Assembly (NCBI GenBank): GCA_030849075.1
Contig: JASAOO010003490.1
Location: forward strand, 1 to 64,000
Source: Zelonia costaricensis
Lineage: Eukaryota; Euglenozoa; Kinetoplastea; Trypanosomatida; Trypanosomatidae
Reading direction: 5' to 3'
Length of the DNA stretch: 64,000 bases
Part shown: positions 52,871 through 64,000 of the stretch, piece after piece
Layout of the letters: each line of letters starts with the position of its first letter
Position numbering within the stretch: the stretch's first letter is position 1
Program-made: the position numbers and the translations under genes
Notes under the pieces: model-generated
What the model was told of the DNA's origin: nothing
Databases searched by the model: none
The model's input: the letters and a program-made list of their open reading frames with translations, nothing else

Positions 52871-55800
52871 CCACGCGAAATGTGAAAGAGACGGCCAGCA
52901 CGCACGCGAGAGAGTTGAGAGAAGGACGAAAAAGAAAACAAAGAAACAGACACTGTGGAGCCGGGAGCGGCGAAAAAACAAGGAGGCAGCCAGAAAAAGG
53001 AGAAGTAGAGCAGCAGATGCGCAGAGGGAGAAAAGGGAGAAAAAAGAGAGGTGATAGAAAAGGGTGGCACGGATGCCCACAGAAACGAGAAAGGGGAGGG
53101 GGAATCACAAACCTTACACCTGCGCTCGCCCTTCTGTCCACGGTGTGATGGCGATCCGGTCACGGAGACGCGTGGATGACGAGAAGTGCAGTGCAGCGAG
53201 GCAGCGCAGGAGTTTTAGTCGGACCTCGCGAGACAGCACTGTCGAGCTCAATGACTGAGAGTCGGCGATGAGCAGAGTGGGGAAAGCAGAAAGAAGAAGG
53301 CAATTCGGGGCCTCTGCTTCACAACTCAGCACGGCGCAGACGAGACAGAGGACGAAAAGTGGGAAATGAGCATGAAACACGGGAGAAGATGAGTGGAGGT
53401 GAGTGGAGAGGCCCTGCTTGAATACGAGGCGTAGTGCTGCGTAGAAAAAAGTAGGGCCGACCCGCGCAAAGGGAGGGCGTCCGGAGAGCCGCTTTAGTGA
53501 CAGCTAAAAGAGAACAACACGCTCACACACCCACGGGCGAAAAACAGAAGGGTTAGACCGCGTCTGAGTTTCCGCCTGTGATCAGCTACTTCTAAAACGA
53601 CGCAGAAAAGAAAAGAGGGCGACGGATCTGCGAGAAAACGTCTGAGTGTCTTCAAGCGTGACAGATGAGGCAGAGTTTTGGGGCGAGTCCGACGCCGATG
53701 GTGACGGAGTATTCACGGCCTCGGAATACAGCCTCGTGAGGGCCACGCAAGGGGAAAGAGCGGGAGAAGGGTAGAGGATGGGCGCCAGAAACTCGATTTG
53801 TGTGTGGCGCCGCAAGGCGGGCGCTGTGATGACAATGCTCCGGTTTCCTTTTTATTTTGAAGTGGGTCAAGAACCGGTGAAGGGTTTGTGGAACACCCCC
53901 GCGAAGAGGTGCGCAGGAAGGAGAGGAGACGAAACACGAGGATGAACGTGCGAGGCGGCTCGCTTGAGCGAAGCGCAGGCGCGGCGGTAGGCCAAGGAGC
54001 CCGTCTCCCCTTCTCTTGTGCCACAACCCATGCCATCAAATACCCTACACGATCGGCGAGGCGAGGGGGGAAAACGGCTTTGGTGACGCGTTCCCTTTCC
54101 TTCTTGTTCTACGGTGCTGCGTAGCGGAGGATTCCCTTCGGATTGGAGCGCCAATCGCAGCCCCCACTCCCAGCGAAAACTCAAGACCGCCTTCCGCACA
54201 CTTTCGAACGCAAACTGTGCCTCACGACGCACCTTTGCAGGCTGTTGCGTTTTTTATTGCGTTGTTCGGGTTCTCTTTGGTCGGGCTTCGAGTCGCTCAC
54301 AGGCAGAGTGCACATATTCGTGGCAGTCTTTCTCTTTCTCTCTCTCTGCACTAACCATTTGATAGAATATGAAATGAGCAGGCAAGAGAATTGCGTGGCT
54401 GTGGTAGACACTCGTTGTCCCCCCCCCACGCGCTTGGGTTGAGTGACCGAAGCTCGTCGATACGGAAACGAAGAAAAGCACGGCGACGGTCCTCTTTTAC
54501 TTTCTATACCTCTGCCTCACCTCAAAGTAAAAATAGAGCAGAAGTGGTGGCGACACCACCGCCGACCCAACCTCATGCTCTGTGTCGAAAACGAAGATTG
54601 AAGGAATGGCGCACATGAACGTTGCAGCGATGACGCTTTTTTTTTTTCGTTTCTGTGAATAAAACAAATCTGAAGAGTCGCATAACGAAAACACGATCGA
54701 GGGGCGAGGAAAACGAAGGAGAAAACGGGCACTGCAAGGAAGAGATACAGGTACACCCAACGTGCGCACCAGCCTGGGGCGCAAAACCGGCATTCCAGCC
54801 AGTGGCATCTCCGGTGAGGCGATCAGGGAGCACAAAAAGGGGGGAAAAGCAGCGACAAGCGCAGCAAACGCCACGCCCTCTTTTATTCCTTACCTCCTGT
54901 TTGGGGGGGCCGTTTTCTACTGTGTTTGTGTGTATTGGCGCTGCTGACGAACAAGCGGGCGGTTCTGTCATCTCGCCCGCTGCCGCTCTGCCGGTTGGAT
55001 CCGCGCAGTTTCCCGTCAACCTCGGAGATCAAACAAAACAAACGCGGCGGCCTTTTCCTTTTAGCCCTTGCCCCTCTCGTTACCGTCCCTCCTCACATTC
55101 AAGACAGTGGAGGCGAAGCGAGTGAGAAGGAGTACGACGGAGAGGGGGTGCGCGTATGCGCATGTGGAGACGTGCGGCCTGAACGCGGTTCTAGTGGGCG
55201 TAGGTGCCAGTAGAATGCGCGTGACGTGGGTGAAAGCAAGAGCGTTTTTTTGTCTGTGCTTATGTGTGTTTCTGTGTGCGTGTGTGTATGGGTAGCTGAG
55301 AGAGTGCGGAGGCGGCGTTGTGTGCCCCACCTACAAGTGCGCCTCCATTGGTACTTGCGTCGTCCATGCCCTCGAACTACCCCCCCCCCTCCCCCGCACT
55401 CGAACGACTGTCGGGCGCGCTGCGGGTGAGAAGAGAGTAGGCGCGCGTACGTTTCAGGAAACCGCTCCTCGAGAGAGAGGAAAGGAAAGCAGAAGAGACA
55501 AGGCGGCAGCAAAAGAGAGGTAGAAAAGCAACAATACAACACGCTAGTGGCTCAGATGACGCGGCGTAGAGAGCCCAACAAGGTGCCAGTGTTTTCAATG
55601 AAGAAAGAGCAAAAAAAAAAGTGCCGCAAGAACTCAGAAAAGAGAAAACGGAGAGTCCAGCGCTTCTCCATTGTCTCTCGGTTCCCCTAGTGACGCATTT
55701 GGAAACAACGCAGGCGTCTACAGGCATGACAGTGGCTTTCGCGTTGTAGTGCCTTCGGTGCTGCGGCTCAGTCAACCAGCTGTTTCAGCTCCGCCCAGTC

Positions 55801-56644
55801 GCGGTGAAATCTGTCTTCCCTCTGAGAACTACACTTCCTGCTGCACTGCCTGTCTTCGGACAAAGAAAACGGAACTCGCAGGGAAAGCTCAAGAGAAAGA
55901 CAAGAAACTGAGAAGCGAAGCAGCGAACAGGCTTTGCAGAAGAAAAAGGGCCAAAAGAAAACGGCAATAAACTCCACGCAGCCGTGCCGGCGTCGCCTAG
56001 CTGGTGAGCCCAGATTAGCCCATGACATCATCACTCTACGAGATCACCCGATCCCACACGTGCCTACCTGTGCACGTCAGCCCTGGAAACAAAAGAAAAA
56101 CACGCCATCTAATATCAGTGTCTTTGCTGCGGAGGAGCAGGTGCAGAGGGGCAAGGTCTGAGCAACAAAAGAAAGGCCACCAATTGAAACTAGAGCGAAT
56201 GCGGTAGGGGGAGAGAGAGGCGTATGCGACCTTTCATCGCTGACAATGGATCACGTGCATATGTTGAAGACGACGCACCGATGATCGCGTGCGGGCAACA
56301 GAAACAGAGCGGCCTGGGTAGCATGGCCTCAAAGGTGGGATGTGAGCGGCAAACAAAAAAGCAGGTGGGGGGAGAACACACGTCGATGCACAAAAAGAAA
56401 AGCGCTTTTTGATGCTGACGGCGGCTGTTGTGACAAAACCAATGCGGAAGAGGCGCGAAACGGAGAAAGGAGAAAACTGAGAACTCGATAGACGCCTCGG
56501 CACACATGCACACAGGAAGGTGAATGAGGCACAGGTTGTCACTGAGCTCTCCTGTGCCCAAAAGCCCAAAGAGACGAGCTGCAACGCCGTGAATGCCGGC
56601 AGGGGGGCTGAAGGTCCACAATGGCCGCAGCAGAGAGGCGCACT
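52871..56644. other. Spacer between the kinase and the APC permease
   Basis: About 3.8 kb. Purine-rich plus strand at 52871-53110 contains the permease acceptor. Open frames elsewhere are short and low-complexity. Confidence 0.6.
52953..53050 (-). promoter_or_regulatory. Predicted trans-splice acceptor for the APC permease
   Basis: A long C/T-rich region on the minus strand ends in CTCCACAG, with AG at 52954-52953. No AG occurs between here and the ATG at 52870, giving a predicted leader of 82 bases. Confidence 0.5.
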
Positions 56645-58351
56645 TCAGTCGCCATGAGCCACGTCCACGCTTTTCACAAACGGATGGCGACGCAGCTCTC
56701 GGCTCGTTGGTCGATGCATCGGATTCTCGATCAGGCAGAGACTCAAGAAATCGCGAAAATCGTCCGATACGTTCACTTCACCCAAAAGGTCCAAGATCGG
56801 GCCGAAGTCCTTGTACTGCTCACAGAACGCTTGCGTGGTGTTGCTGACACGGCTCGTTTCCGGGGAGCCGCCGCCTCTCCCGGTGTCGGCGCAGACGTAC
56901 TCCCCCGTCTCGCTGACGCCGCTGCGTGTCGACGCCTCGCGGCAGTCAACCCCGGCAGCGCCGAAGAGCGTCTGTAGGGTGTACTTTTGACGGTAGCCGT
57001 TCATGATCATGCTTGGGTACTGACGTTCCAGCGGCCGCCACGGCAAAGTGCCGGTGGCCATGTGGAAAGCTGTGATGCCTAGGGACCAGACGTCGTTGCT
57101 GCACAGCGTGCGGATGCCGAGGCAGCTCTCAGGGGACATGTATACGGCTGTCCCACCGGTCAGCAACGTGCTCAAGCGTTGTTCACGAGTCGCGCGCGCC
57201 TCACGCACCACATCGGCGAGGGGGGTCGCTGTTGTCACGGCCGTCAGGTCTGTAATCTGGTACTTGTACTCTGTGTAGTAGGCGTTGGGGTCATCGAAGA
57301 TGAGGATGTTGTGCGGCTTCACGTCGTTGTGCACCCGATGGTGCTCGTGAAAAGACTGTAGCACGTCCAACAGCTCCGCCATGCAAAGCCGTATCTCGGC
57401 CTCTGCAAACGGGCCGCTGCGCTTCAGGACATCTGCCACGCTGCCTGTGGTGCTGCGCGCCATCACCAAGAAGCAGTACATCATTGCCTTTTCGCTGGTA
57501 AGAAACTGCAGAGCGCGCGGGTAAAGGGCGCCAGCGTAGAAGCTGTGCACGATGCCAGGGTGCAGCATGGTCAAGCGAATGTTGATAGCAAGTCTAAAGA
57601 CCCGGCGCACTTCCGCGGGCCGCGCGTCGTAGTTGACGCCCTTCACCGCGACAGGAATTTTAGCGAGAATTGTCTCGGCACCATCCGGGGCGGTTTCCGT
57701 GATGACCATCCAACCTTCGTGCACCAACGCCGTAGCGCCACGGCCGATCTGCGAGCCCCCGGTCTCAATGTACACACGCTTTCCTCGGTAAATGCCGCAC
57801 TCCCACTGGCTGTTGGGGCGCGGGAAAGTAGGCAGCGCGGGATTCATCGCCCCCACCGCTAGTGGGCGGGTACCCTTCGACTCCACCTTCGCCCTGCCGC
57901 GCTCCTCAGTGAGGCTGATGGCAGGATCCCTCGTGTCGTCGTCGCTGTCGCTGCTCGCGTGTGCCTCAACGTCCAGCATCGGATGTTGGGAGTCGTCTGA
58001 GTTGACTGAGTCGAGCAGGGGAATGAAGAGCGGCGGGTCCTCAGTGCTGTTAAAGGTCGTCGTCGCGTCCGCGAACGACTGTGCCGCCGACTCCTCGCGC
58101 CTCGCGCTCGTTGTGCTGTGCTGCGCCCTCGATTCCTGGGTGTCGCTCTTTTGCGTCAACGACTTCTCTGCCTCTACATCGAGCTCGCTCAGGACGGCGT
58201 TCAAGACGTCTCCGACGCGAACGGCGCTGAAAAGGCTCTTGTACCGGCACTCTTCACAAACGGCGTGCAGTGTCGCGTCCATGCTGGGCGGCTTGTGCTT
58301 TCCCATGCCCGGGGGCGGCATTGCCCCCTCCTCGGACGGAATAGCTGACAT
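56645..58351 (-). CDS. Protein kinase with variant HRD and DFG motifs
   Basis: Protein of 568 residues from the ATG at 58351; the in-frame extension upstream lacks an ATG. Residues 1-195 are Ser/Glu-rich and probably disordered, with a Cys pair (CEEC) near residue 33. The kinase domain spans about 200-560: glycine loop IGRGATALV (Gly203, Gly205), VAVK with Lys237, catalytic loop HNDVKPHN with Asp343, metal-binding Asp368 in TDLTAV where DFG is usual, MSPE as the APE equivalent, and NDVWSLGITAFHMATG. Lys, catalytic Asp, Asn and metal Asp are all present, so activity is plausible, but Arg of HRD is Asn and Phe-Gly of DFG are Leu-Thr. The alpha-C Glu also appears replaced. I cannot place it in a named group. 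A Ser/Thr kinase of kinetoplastid-specific type is likely. Confidence 0.88.
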   Translation of the reverse strand: MSAIPSEEGAMPPPGMGKHKPPSMDATLHAVCEECRYKSLFSAVRVGDVLNAVLSELDVEAEKSLTQKSDTQESRAQHSTTSARREESAAQSFADATTTFNSTEDPPLFIPLLDSVNSDDSQHPMLDVEAHASSDSDDDTRDPAISLTEERGRAKVESKGTRPLAVGAMNPALPTFPRPNSQWECGIYRGKRVYIETGGSQIGRGATALVHEGWMVITETAPDGAETILAKIPVAVKGVNYDARPAEVRRVFRLAINIRLTMLHPGIVHSFYAGALYPRALQFLTSEKAMMYCFLVMARSTTGSVADVLKRSGPFAEAEIRLCMAELLDVLQSFHEHHRVHNDVKPHNILIFDDPNAYYTEYKYQITDLTAVTTATPLADVVREARATREQRLSTLLTGGTAVYMSPESCLGIRTLCSNDVWSLGITAFHMATGTLPWRPLERQYPSMIMNGYRQKYTLQTLFGAAGVDCREASTRSGVSETGEYVCADTGRGGGSPETSRVSNTTQAFCEQYKDFGPILDLLGEVNVSDDFRDFLSLCLIENPMHRPTSRELRRHPFVKSVDVAHGD

Positions 58352-61005
58352 CACGTTCCACCCCCCCCCTTGTGCACTGCACGCCGCAAAGGGCGAAAAC
58401 GGAGGAGATGACGCCAAAACACGGACAAGCTGTTGTCTGCCCTCTCGAGCCCTCAACCCTCTCTCGATGAAGCCCGTCCTGTTCCCCGATCGTCGCGCGT
58501 GGCGGCTTCGTGCCTTCGCAGTAGGTGCGGCAGAGAAGAGAGCGCGCGGAAAGAGGAAGAGGGGGCTCAGCAGAAAAGTGACGCAGGGAGCCGAAGTTGC
58601 AACTCGTCAAACCAATCCAGCGAGACGCACAGTAGCTTTGCGGAGAAGGCCACGCGTGATCAGCAGCGCCTGCGATCCAGAGCGACGCTCACTAGGCAGA
58701 GCGAACGAAGAGTGTGCGTGTACGCTTTTCTCTGTCCAATGGAAAGGAAATCCGAGTTAAGAGAAAAGGGTGGCAATCACGCGAGGTTGCCTTGGCTTAC
58801 GCACACGCGCCCACACGAACACCAGCCCACGCTTACACTGAGAATGGTAGAGAATAGGGGAACAAGGGGAGGGAGCGGTCCGGCATCCAGCAGGAGACAA
58901 ATGGTGCACAGAGGAGTAGAGGCCGAGGAGTTGCCCTTCGCGCTGGAGAAGCCAGAAAAAGAAAACAGCAGAGAAACAAGGAAAACGGCTAGTCAAAGAA
59001 AAGAACGATGCGCTACCGAGGGGCGGAAACACAGGAAACAGCCCGTTTGGGTAGGGGGAAGAGGGCGGCTTTAGAACGCAGCCTGCAGAGAACAGCAGAG
59101 CTACGAGCCGGACGAGCTGAGCGCAAAAGAGAGAGAGGGGGAGGAGGAGAGGAGGAGAGGTGAAAAAAGAAAACCAATCACTCCCAGAAGCTGAACGAGA
59201 GGAAGAAGAGAGCAACGCGTTCGACCTCACCACTGCGGAAAGGAGCGACCGGATCCAAGACACAACCACACGCCAGGAAAAAATGTGCCGTCGCGTCAAC
59301 GACAACTGATTCAAAGGGAGTGCACCAGGCTAAATCCAGGGGATAGAAACAAACAAGAAAAGAGGGTGGTGGTGAGGCAGAGCTTGAGACGAGACGTGTA
59401 GAAGGCGGAGCCCAGGCGCGAAAACGAGAACGCAAAAGGAGAGCTGGAAGAAAACACACACCCGTACACACACACACAGACGCGCAAACACAAAGAACGC
59501 ACACAGAAGGACGGGAAGGGAAACACAGATGGCTGACGGTGACAAGAAGCGACGCTGAATGCGCGAGAAACGTTTTGGTCGACGCAAAGCCCAACCGGCT
59601 CACACAAGCATATATGTCCACCGTCGCCTGTTTTTTTTTTCTCTGAAAGGCAGATAAGAGGGTATAGGGATCAGAGAAGGAGAAAGTCGCCGCAAAGAAG
59701 ATGAGAAAGCACCGGAAAAGGCTGTAGGTCGAGTAATAGCAGGGTGCAGCGCGAAGGGGCCCTTCCCTCCAAGTTCACTCCTTGTGCTGCGCTCCTTTTT
59801 TGTCAGACGGTGGACGACGGCGGCAGAGCAAAGCGCGGGCCACGCAAGAGAGGGGAGGTGAATAGCGAGGGGGGGGGACGCAGACGTGCGTGCCCGGGGG
59901 AGAGGGCGTACGAGGTGAAAAAGGAGCGGTCGATGTGTCCAGTGACAGAAGAGGACAAGAGCAAGCTCACGTTGGTCTACGAGAGGAACAGTGAAAGCGA
60001 GCCCCAGGTTACTGGTTTGCGTTGTATATACGTAGACGTGGACGTGACGGCCAGAGTGCTTGCGTACATAGATGGAGATGAGCGTCTGTGTGGAATGGAC
60101 CGGTATCGAAATCCCTCAGCGTGCAGCACGGCGAGGCAGTCACAGCAATGGCGAAGGACACGCAGCACCCACGCCACCTTTACGGCGAACGTGTGAAAGC
60201 TGCGGCTAGAGCTGTGCCACGCGCACCGCGAGAGGAGGAGAAGCAGAGCCGAAAATGGTATATCAGCGCGATGGAAAGGAGGCGGGGTATGCACAGAGAG
60301 TAGCACTGGTGTGCCTGGGAGAATTGTGGCTTCCATGTATGTGCATGTCCTCGAATGAACGAAGGCGTCTTGAGAGCTCGTCTCGAACCAGGCGAGCCAC
60401 ACGAGGGAGTTGCGGTCCCCGCCGACAGAGTCCCCACTGCCCCGGTATTGCTCTGCGGGCTGGGGACAGAGAAACAAGAGAGGCACGCGGCTCCGAAGAC
60501 ATGAGAGCACATTGGCACCGTTCAGTTTTTTCGCTTTTTCTTCGCCTTGCCGCTGTCGTCAACGATGCCACGGGCGTCACCTCCAGTCCGATTGCATCAC
60601 AAGGGACAAGGAGGGAGGAAGAAAAGGAAAAAGCGGGAAAAGGCAGGAGAGGGCGGGGTGCGTGCGGGATAGGTCAAAAGATGCCTCAACACCTGCGCCT
60701 CGCATACCCCGTCCCTTCCTTCAGCGTGCTAAGCAGGGCTAGATAACGAAAACCGCGAGAGTGGGGAGAAAGAGGCGCGTCTTCTCCGTCCTCGCGCTGA
60801 AGAACGCTCTCCTGCAGCATCTCGACACAGAGCTCAGGCAAGCGCCCTGCGTGGGGTGGGTGTGACACACGAAGCGAGCGTAGGCGGGAGGTTCACATCA
60901 TGAACTCGAATGCTGCTACACACATGTCAAGTCCTGAACCGAGGTCGCCCTGCCCTCCTCCCCCTCCCATCCTCCCACTCCTTGCCACAGACACTTCCGC
61001 CGACT
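58352..61005. other. Spacer between the small membrane protein and the kinase
   Basis: About 2.7 kb, purine-rich on the plus strand near 58930-59170 and 59350-59560. No gene recognised. Confidence 0.6.
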
Positions 61006-61404
61006 TCACTCGACCCACCGGCGGCCGCCCGACATGTTTGGCACTGTCCAGCCATCCTGGTACTGCCACAGGTGGTGTGGGGAGCCGCCAGCGTTGCCGA
61101 AGAAGAAGTGATGCGGTGTCCCTGGCGGCACCTCCTTCATGAACGGATGCGGAAGCCCAAAGACCATGTCGTACGAGACACAGAAGATGAAGAAGGCAAC
61201 AGACGAGCGGTAGAACAGCCACTCGAAGGGAATCTGGAACGGCCAGCCGAGGGCGTACTTGGTGAGGTAGAACCCACCAGCTGTCGGGGCCAAACTAATC
61301 TGCTTCTGATGCTCCCGGTACGGAAAGGTGCGCTTTGGCACCCCGTATGGGTACAGCTCCTTCTTGTTGAAGCCGCTAAGGCTCCGCACGGTTGAGCGAA
61401 GCAT
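61006..61404 (-). CDS. Small membrane protein, probably mitochondrial, kinetoplastid-type
   Basis: Protein of 132 residues, ATG at 61404, TGA at 61006-61008. The N-terminus (MLRSTVRSLSGFNKK) is basic, free of acids and looks like a short mitochondrial presequence. One hydrophobic segment spans about residues 66-84. The C-terminal half is rich in aromatic, Gly, Pro and His residues. Codon use and the compact frame are as in real genes, and the size and layout recall accessory subunits of inner-membrane respiratory complexes. I do not recognise the family, so no complex is assigned. Confidence 0.75.
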   Translation of the reverse strand: MLRSTVRSLSGFNKKELYPYGVPKRTFPYREHQKQISLAPTAGGFYLTKYALGWPFQIPFEWLFYRSSVAFFIFCVSYDMVFGLPHPFMKEVPPGTPHHFFFGNAGGSPHHLWQYQDGWTVPNMSGGRRWVE

Positions 61405-62142
61405 CGTGACGTGCTACGGTGTGTGTGTGTGTGCTTGTACTATGCTATCCTGGAAAGGAAAAACGTGAAATACGCCCTCGCTGCTAGAAGGGCGAGAGTA
61501 CGATGGAGTCAGCTACCTTTGAGGCGGCGCATGTGCACAGAGGCGTTCATTCAGAGGTGCAGGGAAACAGTAGGGGAGAGGAGTGCCGAAGGAGTGAAAC
61601 GAAAGCGACGCGTGTGTGTGTGTGTGTTTGTGTTGTTCTTTGAAACTCGCTATAAACGAGCGCGAATAAGAGCAAGCCTTGAACGCCCCACTTTAACGCT
61701 ACGCCAACCGGTCGCGTTCGACGGTGAGCGGCAGTGGGGTACCGCCTCCGCCTCCACACCACAGCTCAGAACGTTTTCTCGGAGGGGCAAGGGGCAAGCT
61801 GCGACCGCAGAGACCTACCTGGTTAGGCAGCTGGAGCTGCACGCGCAGCGTGCCCGTCGATATCGAAGCTGCGCCGCTCCATCGAGTATTCAAATATCCG
61901 TCGCGCTTGGGTGTTCTCACTTCGCGTGCCCCCTCCACGACACCGGAACGCCTCCCTCTCACGCTCTAGCTCACGTAGATTACCGTGTAAGACCGGGCGA
62001 CAACAGTAACAAACCCGGCATCAAAACACAGGCAAAGCAAGAAAAAAAAAAGGACGCCGGAGCGAGGGATTTGCGAAAACGGTACCCTCCCTGTGTCTGC
62101 TTTCTTTACATCGGTACATTGGCGGCCGCTAAGCTGCTACCG
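61405..62142. other. Spacer between the TPR gene and the small membrane protein
   Basis: About 740 bases with GT runs near 61419-61433 and 61611-61629. An 87-codon minus-strand frame at 61699-61962 has no recognisable features. Confidence 0.55.
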
Positions 62143-63387
62143 CTACACCGTCGACCGCGACAGTTCCTTGAGGGCGTGTAGCTCCTTCAATCGTATTGCC
62201 AACACGCTCTTGAGAGTGTCAACGCTCTCGATCGGCGGCGCCTCACCATCGGCGACGAGCTCCGGCCGCTTGGCCACGATCTCCTGTGCGAGCTTTAGGT
62301 ACTCCTCGGCACGGTTTACGTTCTTGCTCAGCAATGCGCAGATGCCAATGCTCAGCACAACAGTCACGTCGGCCGCCAGTTTCTTCGCCTCGGGGCTTGG
62401 GTCGAGCAAGGCCGCAAAGTCGCCGTCAGCCTGCTTCAGCAGCCGCCCTACCGTCTGCGCCTCCTCCTCTTCCTCCATCTGCTGGCGCACCTCCGCCTTC
62501 ACGTCCTGCAGCGTCGTCGCTTCGCTGGCGGGGCGCTGGCTGCTGAGCAGCGACGACGCCGCCGCCGCCGCGGTCGCCGTTCCCTTGTGGCGACTAGAGC
62601 TGGCGTGCGCCGACGCGCTCGCGGAAGTAGCAGCCTCTTCATTCTCTTCGTCTGAGTTGAGTGTCGCCTTCGCGCTGCGCAGCAGTGACTGCTCGGCCAT
62701 GCGCAGCGCCGTGCAGCCGCGTCGTAACCGCGCGTACGCGTAGTTCTCGCTGCAGTCGAGAGCCTTGCCGTAGCACTCGATCGCCTCCTCGAAGTGGCCC
62801 TGGTCCTCGTACGCCTTGCCAAGGTTCGTCATGGCGTAGTAGTTCGCCTCGTTCAGACGCACGGCATTTCGGAAGTCGCTGACGCACGACCCAAAGTCGG
62901 CAGAGCGCAGATGGAGCCCTGGCACGCTGCTCTGCAGCACGCACAGCCCCCGCATGTTGTACGCGTGGTCGTTTTCGGGGTCTAGCGCGATGATGCTCGT
63001 GTTGTCCTCCACAGCGTGAGCGAAGTCGCGCAAAGCCTGGTAGCAGTGGCCGCGCCACTCAAGCGCTTGCACATTTGTGGGCTCGATGTCGAGGGCGTGC
63101 GAGTAGCTCTCCACCGCCTCCGCGTACATGCCCTGCATGCGATGCCACTGGCCCAGCATGAAGTTAGCTTGAGAGCTGGTGTCGTACGCCGCGAAGGCGG
63201 CGTCGAGCGCCGCCTTTGCCTTCGTGAAGTTCGGCTCCGCATTCCGCCCCGTCGGCTCAAGGAAGCCGCGGGCTTCTGCGCACTTTTCCTGGCACTCGCG
63301 CATGCGCGCCTCCAACAGCTGCCGCTCCTTCTTTGCCTTGGCCTTTTGGGCCTTGGCAGAATTTTTGCCCTGGCCTTTTGGTGGCAT
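62143..63387 (-). CDS. Tetratricopeptide repeat protein
   Basis: Protein of 414 residues from the ATG at 63387; the longer frame upstream starts at a non-ATG codon. Residues 1-35 are a Lys/Ala-rich basic helix (PPKGQGKNSAKAQKAKAKK). TPR units are visible at about 73-106 (YAEAVESYSHALDIEPTNVQA), 107-140 (FAHAVEDNTSIIALDPENDHA), 141-180 and 182-215 (FEEAIECYGKALDCSENYAYA). A Ser/Ala-rich acidic linker (about 240-290) and a helical C-terminal region follow. TPR arrays mediate protein-protein contacts; the partner is unknown. The basic start could bind RNA, ribosomes or microtubules, but this is speculation. Confidence 0.85.
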   Translation of the reverse strand: MPPKGQGKNSAKAQKAKAKKERQLLEARMRECQEKCAEARGFLEPTGRNAEPNFTKAKAALDAAFAAYDTSSQANFMLGQWHRMQGMYAEAVESYSHALDIEPTNVQALEWRGHCYQALRDFAHAVEDNTSIIALDPENDHAYNMRGLCVLQSSVPGLHLRSADFGSCVSDFRNAVRLNEANYYAMTNLGKAYEDQGHFEEAIECYGKALDCSENYAYARLRRGCTALRMAEQSLLRSAKATLNSDEENEEAATSASASAHASSSRHKGTATAAAAASSLLSSQRPASEATTLQDVKAEVRQQMEEEEEAQTVGRLLKQADGDFAALLDPSPEAKKLAADVTVVLSIGICALLSKNVNRAEEYLKLAQEIVAKRPELVADGEAPPIESVDTLKSVLAIRLKELHALKELSRSTV

Positions 63388-64000
63388 TGCTCTGGTGTAA
63401 ATGGCGCCCCTCCCTGGCGTGCGTCGGTGCGTCAGCCGCTGCTGGAATGAGCGAAACCACAATCAAAAAGAGCTTGGATGCGTGTGCAGTGGCCACAACC
63501 GGCGAGGCAGCGCTTGTGTTCGCGGCTGTCTCGCGTGTCGCTTTCTGTGGGTCGGGGTTGCCTTTGTGGGGTGCTGAGAAGCCCGACGAACGTGAAGGAG
63601 TGGGCGACACGACAGCTCAACCAAGGAGACGCGGGTAGGAAGACGGTGAAAGACGATGAGACATGTTGAAGACCCTGAAAAAAGTGGTGCACGCAAAGCG
63701 CCCCCCGACGCAAAAGCTCGAGACAACCCATTTCCCTCTTGCGCTGCCATTCTCATGCGTCACACGGCTTGCTACGGCCAGCGGTGCGAGCGAGCTTCTC
63801 GCAGCGCAGCTTCTCGTTCGTCTCCGCGCCTGGTTTAGTATGAAAAGACAAACGCTCTCGGCACCGAAGTCGATCCCTCTCGCACTTCCACTCGGGTGCG
63901 GCAAGCAGAAAAGCAGTCGCCGGTTTTTTCCCTTTTGTGCGCTTGCTTTCCAAGCCTTCTTTCATTTCTTGTGTTCGTTCGTGCACGTGTGTGTGTGTGT
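63388..64000. other. Upstream region of the TPR gene to the window edge
   Basis: About 610 bases ending in a GT run at the right edge. No gene seen. Confidence 0.55.

Noticed and set aside
52871..53080. In-frame N-terminal extension of the permease with a hydrophobic stretch
   Set aside because: Phe/Leu/Ser composition comes from the splice pyrimidine tract, and a strong acceptor lies inside it.

Overview
The window looks like nuclear DNA of a trypanosomatid, most likely a Leishmania of the RNAi-competent subgenus Viannia. The reasons are: every convincing gene lies on the minus strand with no introns; genes are separated by long GC-rich spacers full of CA/GT microsatellites and homopolymers; many genes have a pyrimidine tract and AG upstream on the coding strand, as expected for spliced-leader trans-splicing; and the family content is kinetoplastid (ENT purine transporters, an Argonaute with an N-terminal RGG domain, zinc-knuckle proteins). 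The intact AGO1 is the key clue. RNAi is retained in L. braziliensis and relatives and lost in L. major, L. donovani and L. mexicana. From memory, AGO1 and NT4-type nucleobase transporters both lie on Leishmania chromosome 11, so this may be part of that chromosome (inference).

Transcription appears to run from base 64000 towards base 1 as one polycistronic unit. In that order: a TPR protein (63387-62143); a small membrane protein, probably mitochondrial (61404-61006); a protein kinase with unusual motifs (58351-56645); an APC-type amino acid/polyamine permease (52870-51176); PUS10-type tRNA pseudouridine synthase (50482-48305); a GT61-like glycosyltransferase broken by one in-frame TAG (47249-45243); three ENT nucleoside/nucleobase transporters in tandem (44472-42889, 39477-37996, 34661-33234); a Tex/SRBD1-like S1 RNA-binding protein (29208-25504); Argonaute AGO1 (24489-21637); an N-acylated Gly-rich repeat protein (18103-17507); a tail-anchored cytochrome b5 (14276-13845); methylcrotonyl-CoA carboxylase beta (9880-7802); and a zinc-knuckle/RG-rich RNA-binding protein (6496-4679).

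There is no operon-like functional grouping beyond the ENT array, which is usual for these organisms, where neighbours share transcription and regulation is mostly post-transcriptional. Roughly half of the window is non-coding. Spacers reach 3-4.7 kb and I see no convincing gene, tRNA, rRNA or CRISPR array in them. An 88-base assembly gap (10241-10328) sits between two nearly identical ~227-bp copies just upstream of the carboxylase gene and may be an assembly artefact.

The items most worth following up are AGO1 (non-canonical PIWI catalytic positions, expanding RGG repeat, uncertain start), the interrupted glycosyltransferase, the acylated repeat protein, the transporter array with near-identical patches, and the kinase with HND/DLT in place of HRD/DFG. 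Start codons were chosen by eye. Homology calls rest on remembered family motifs, not on searches.
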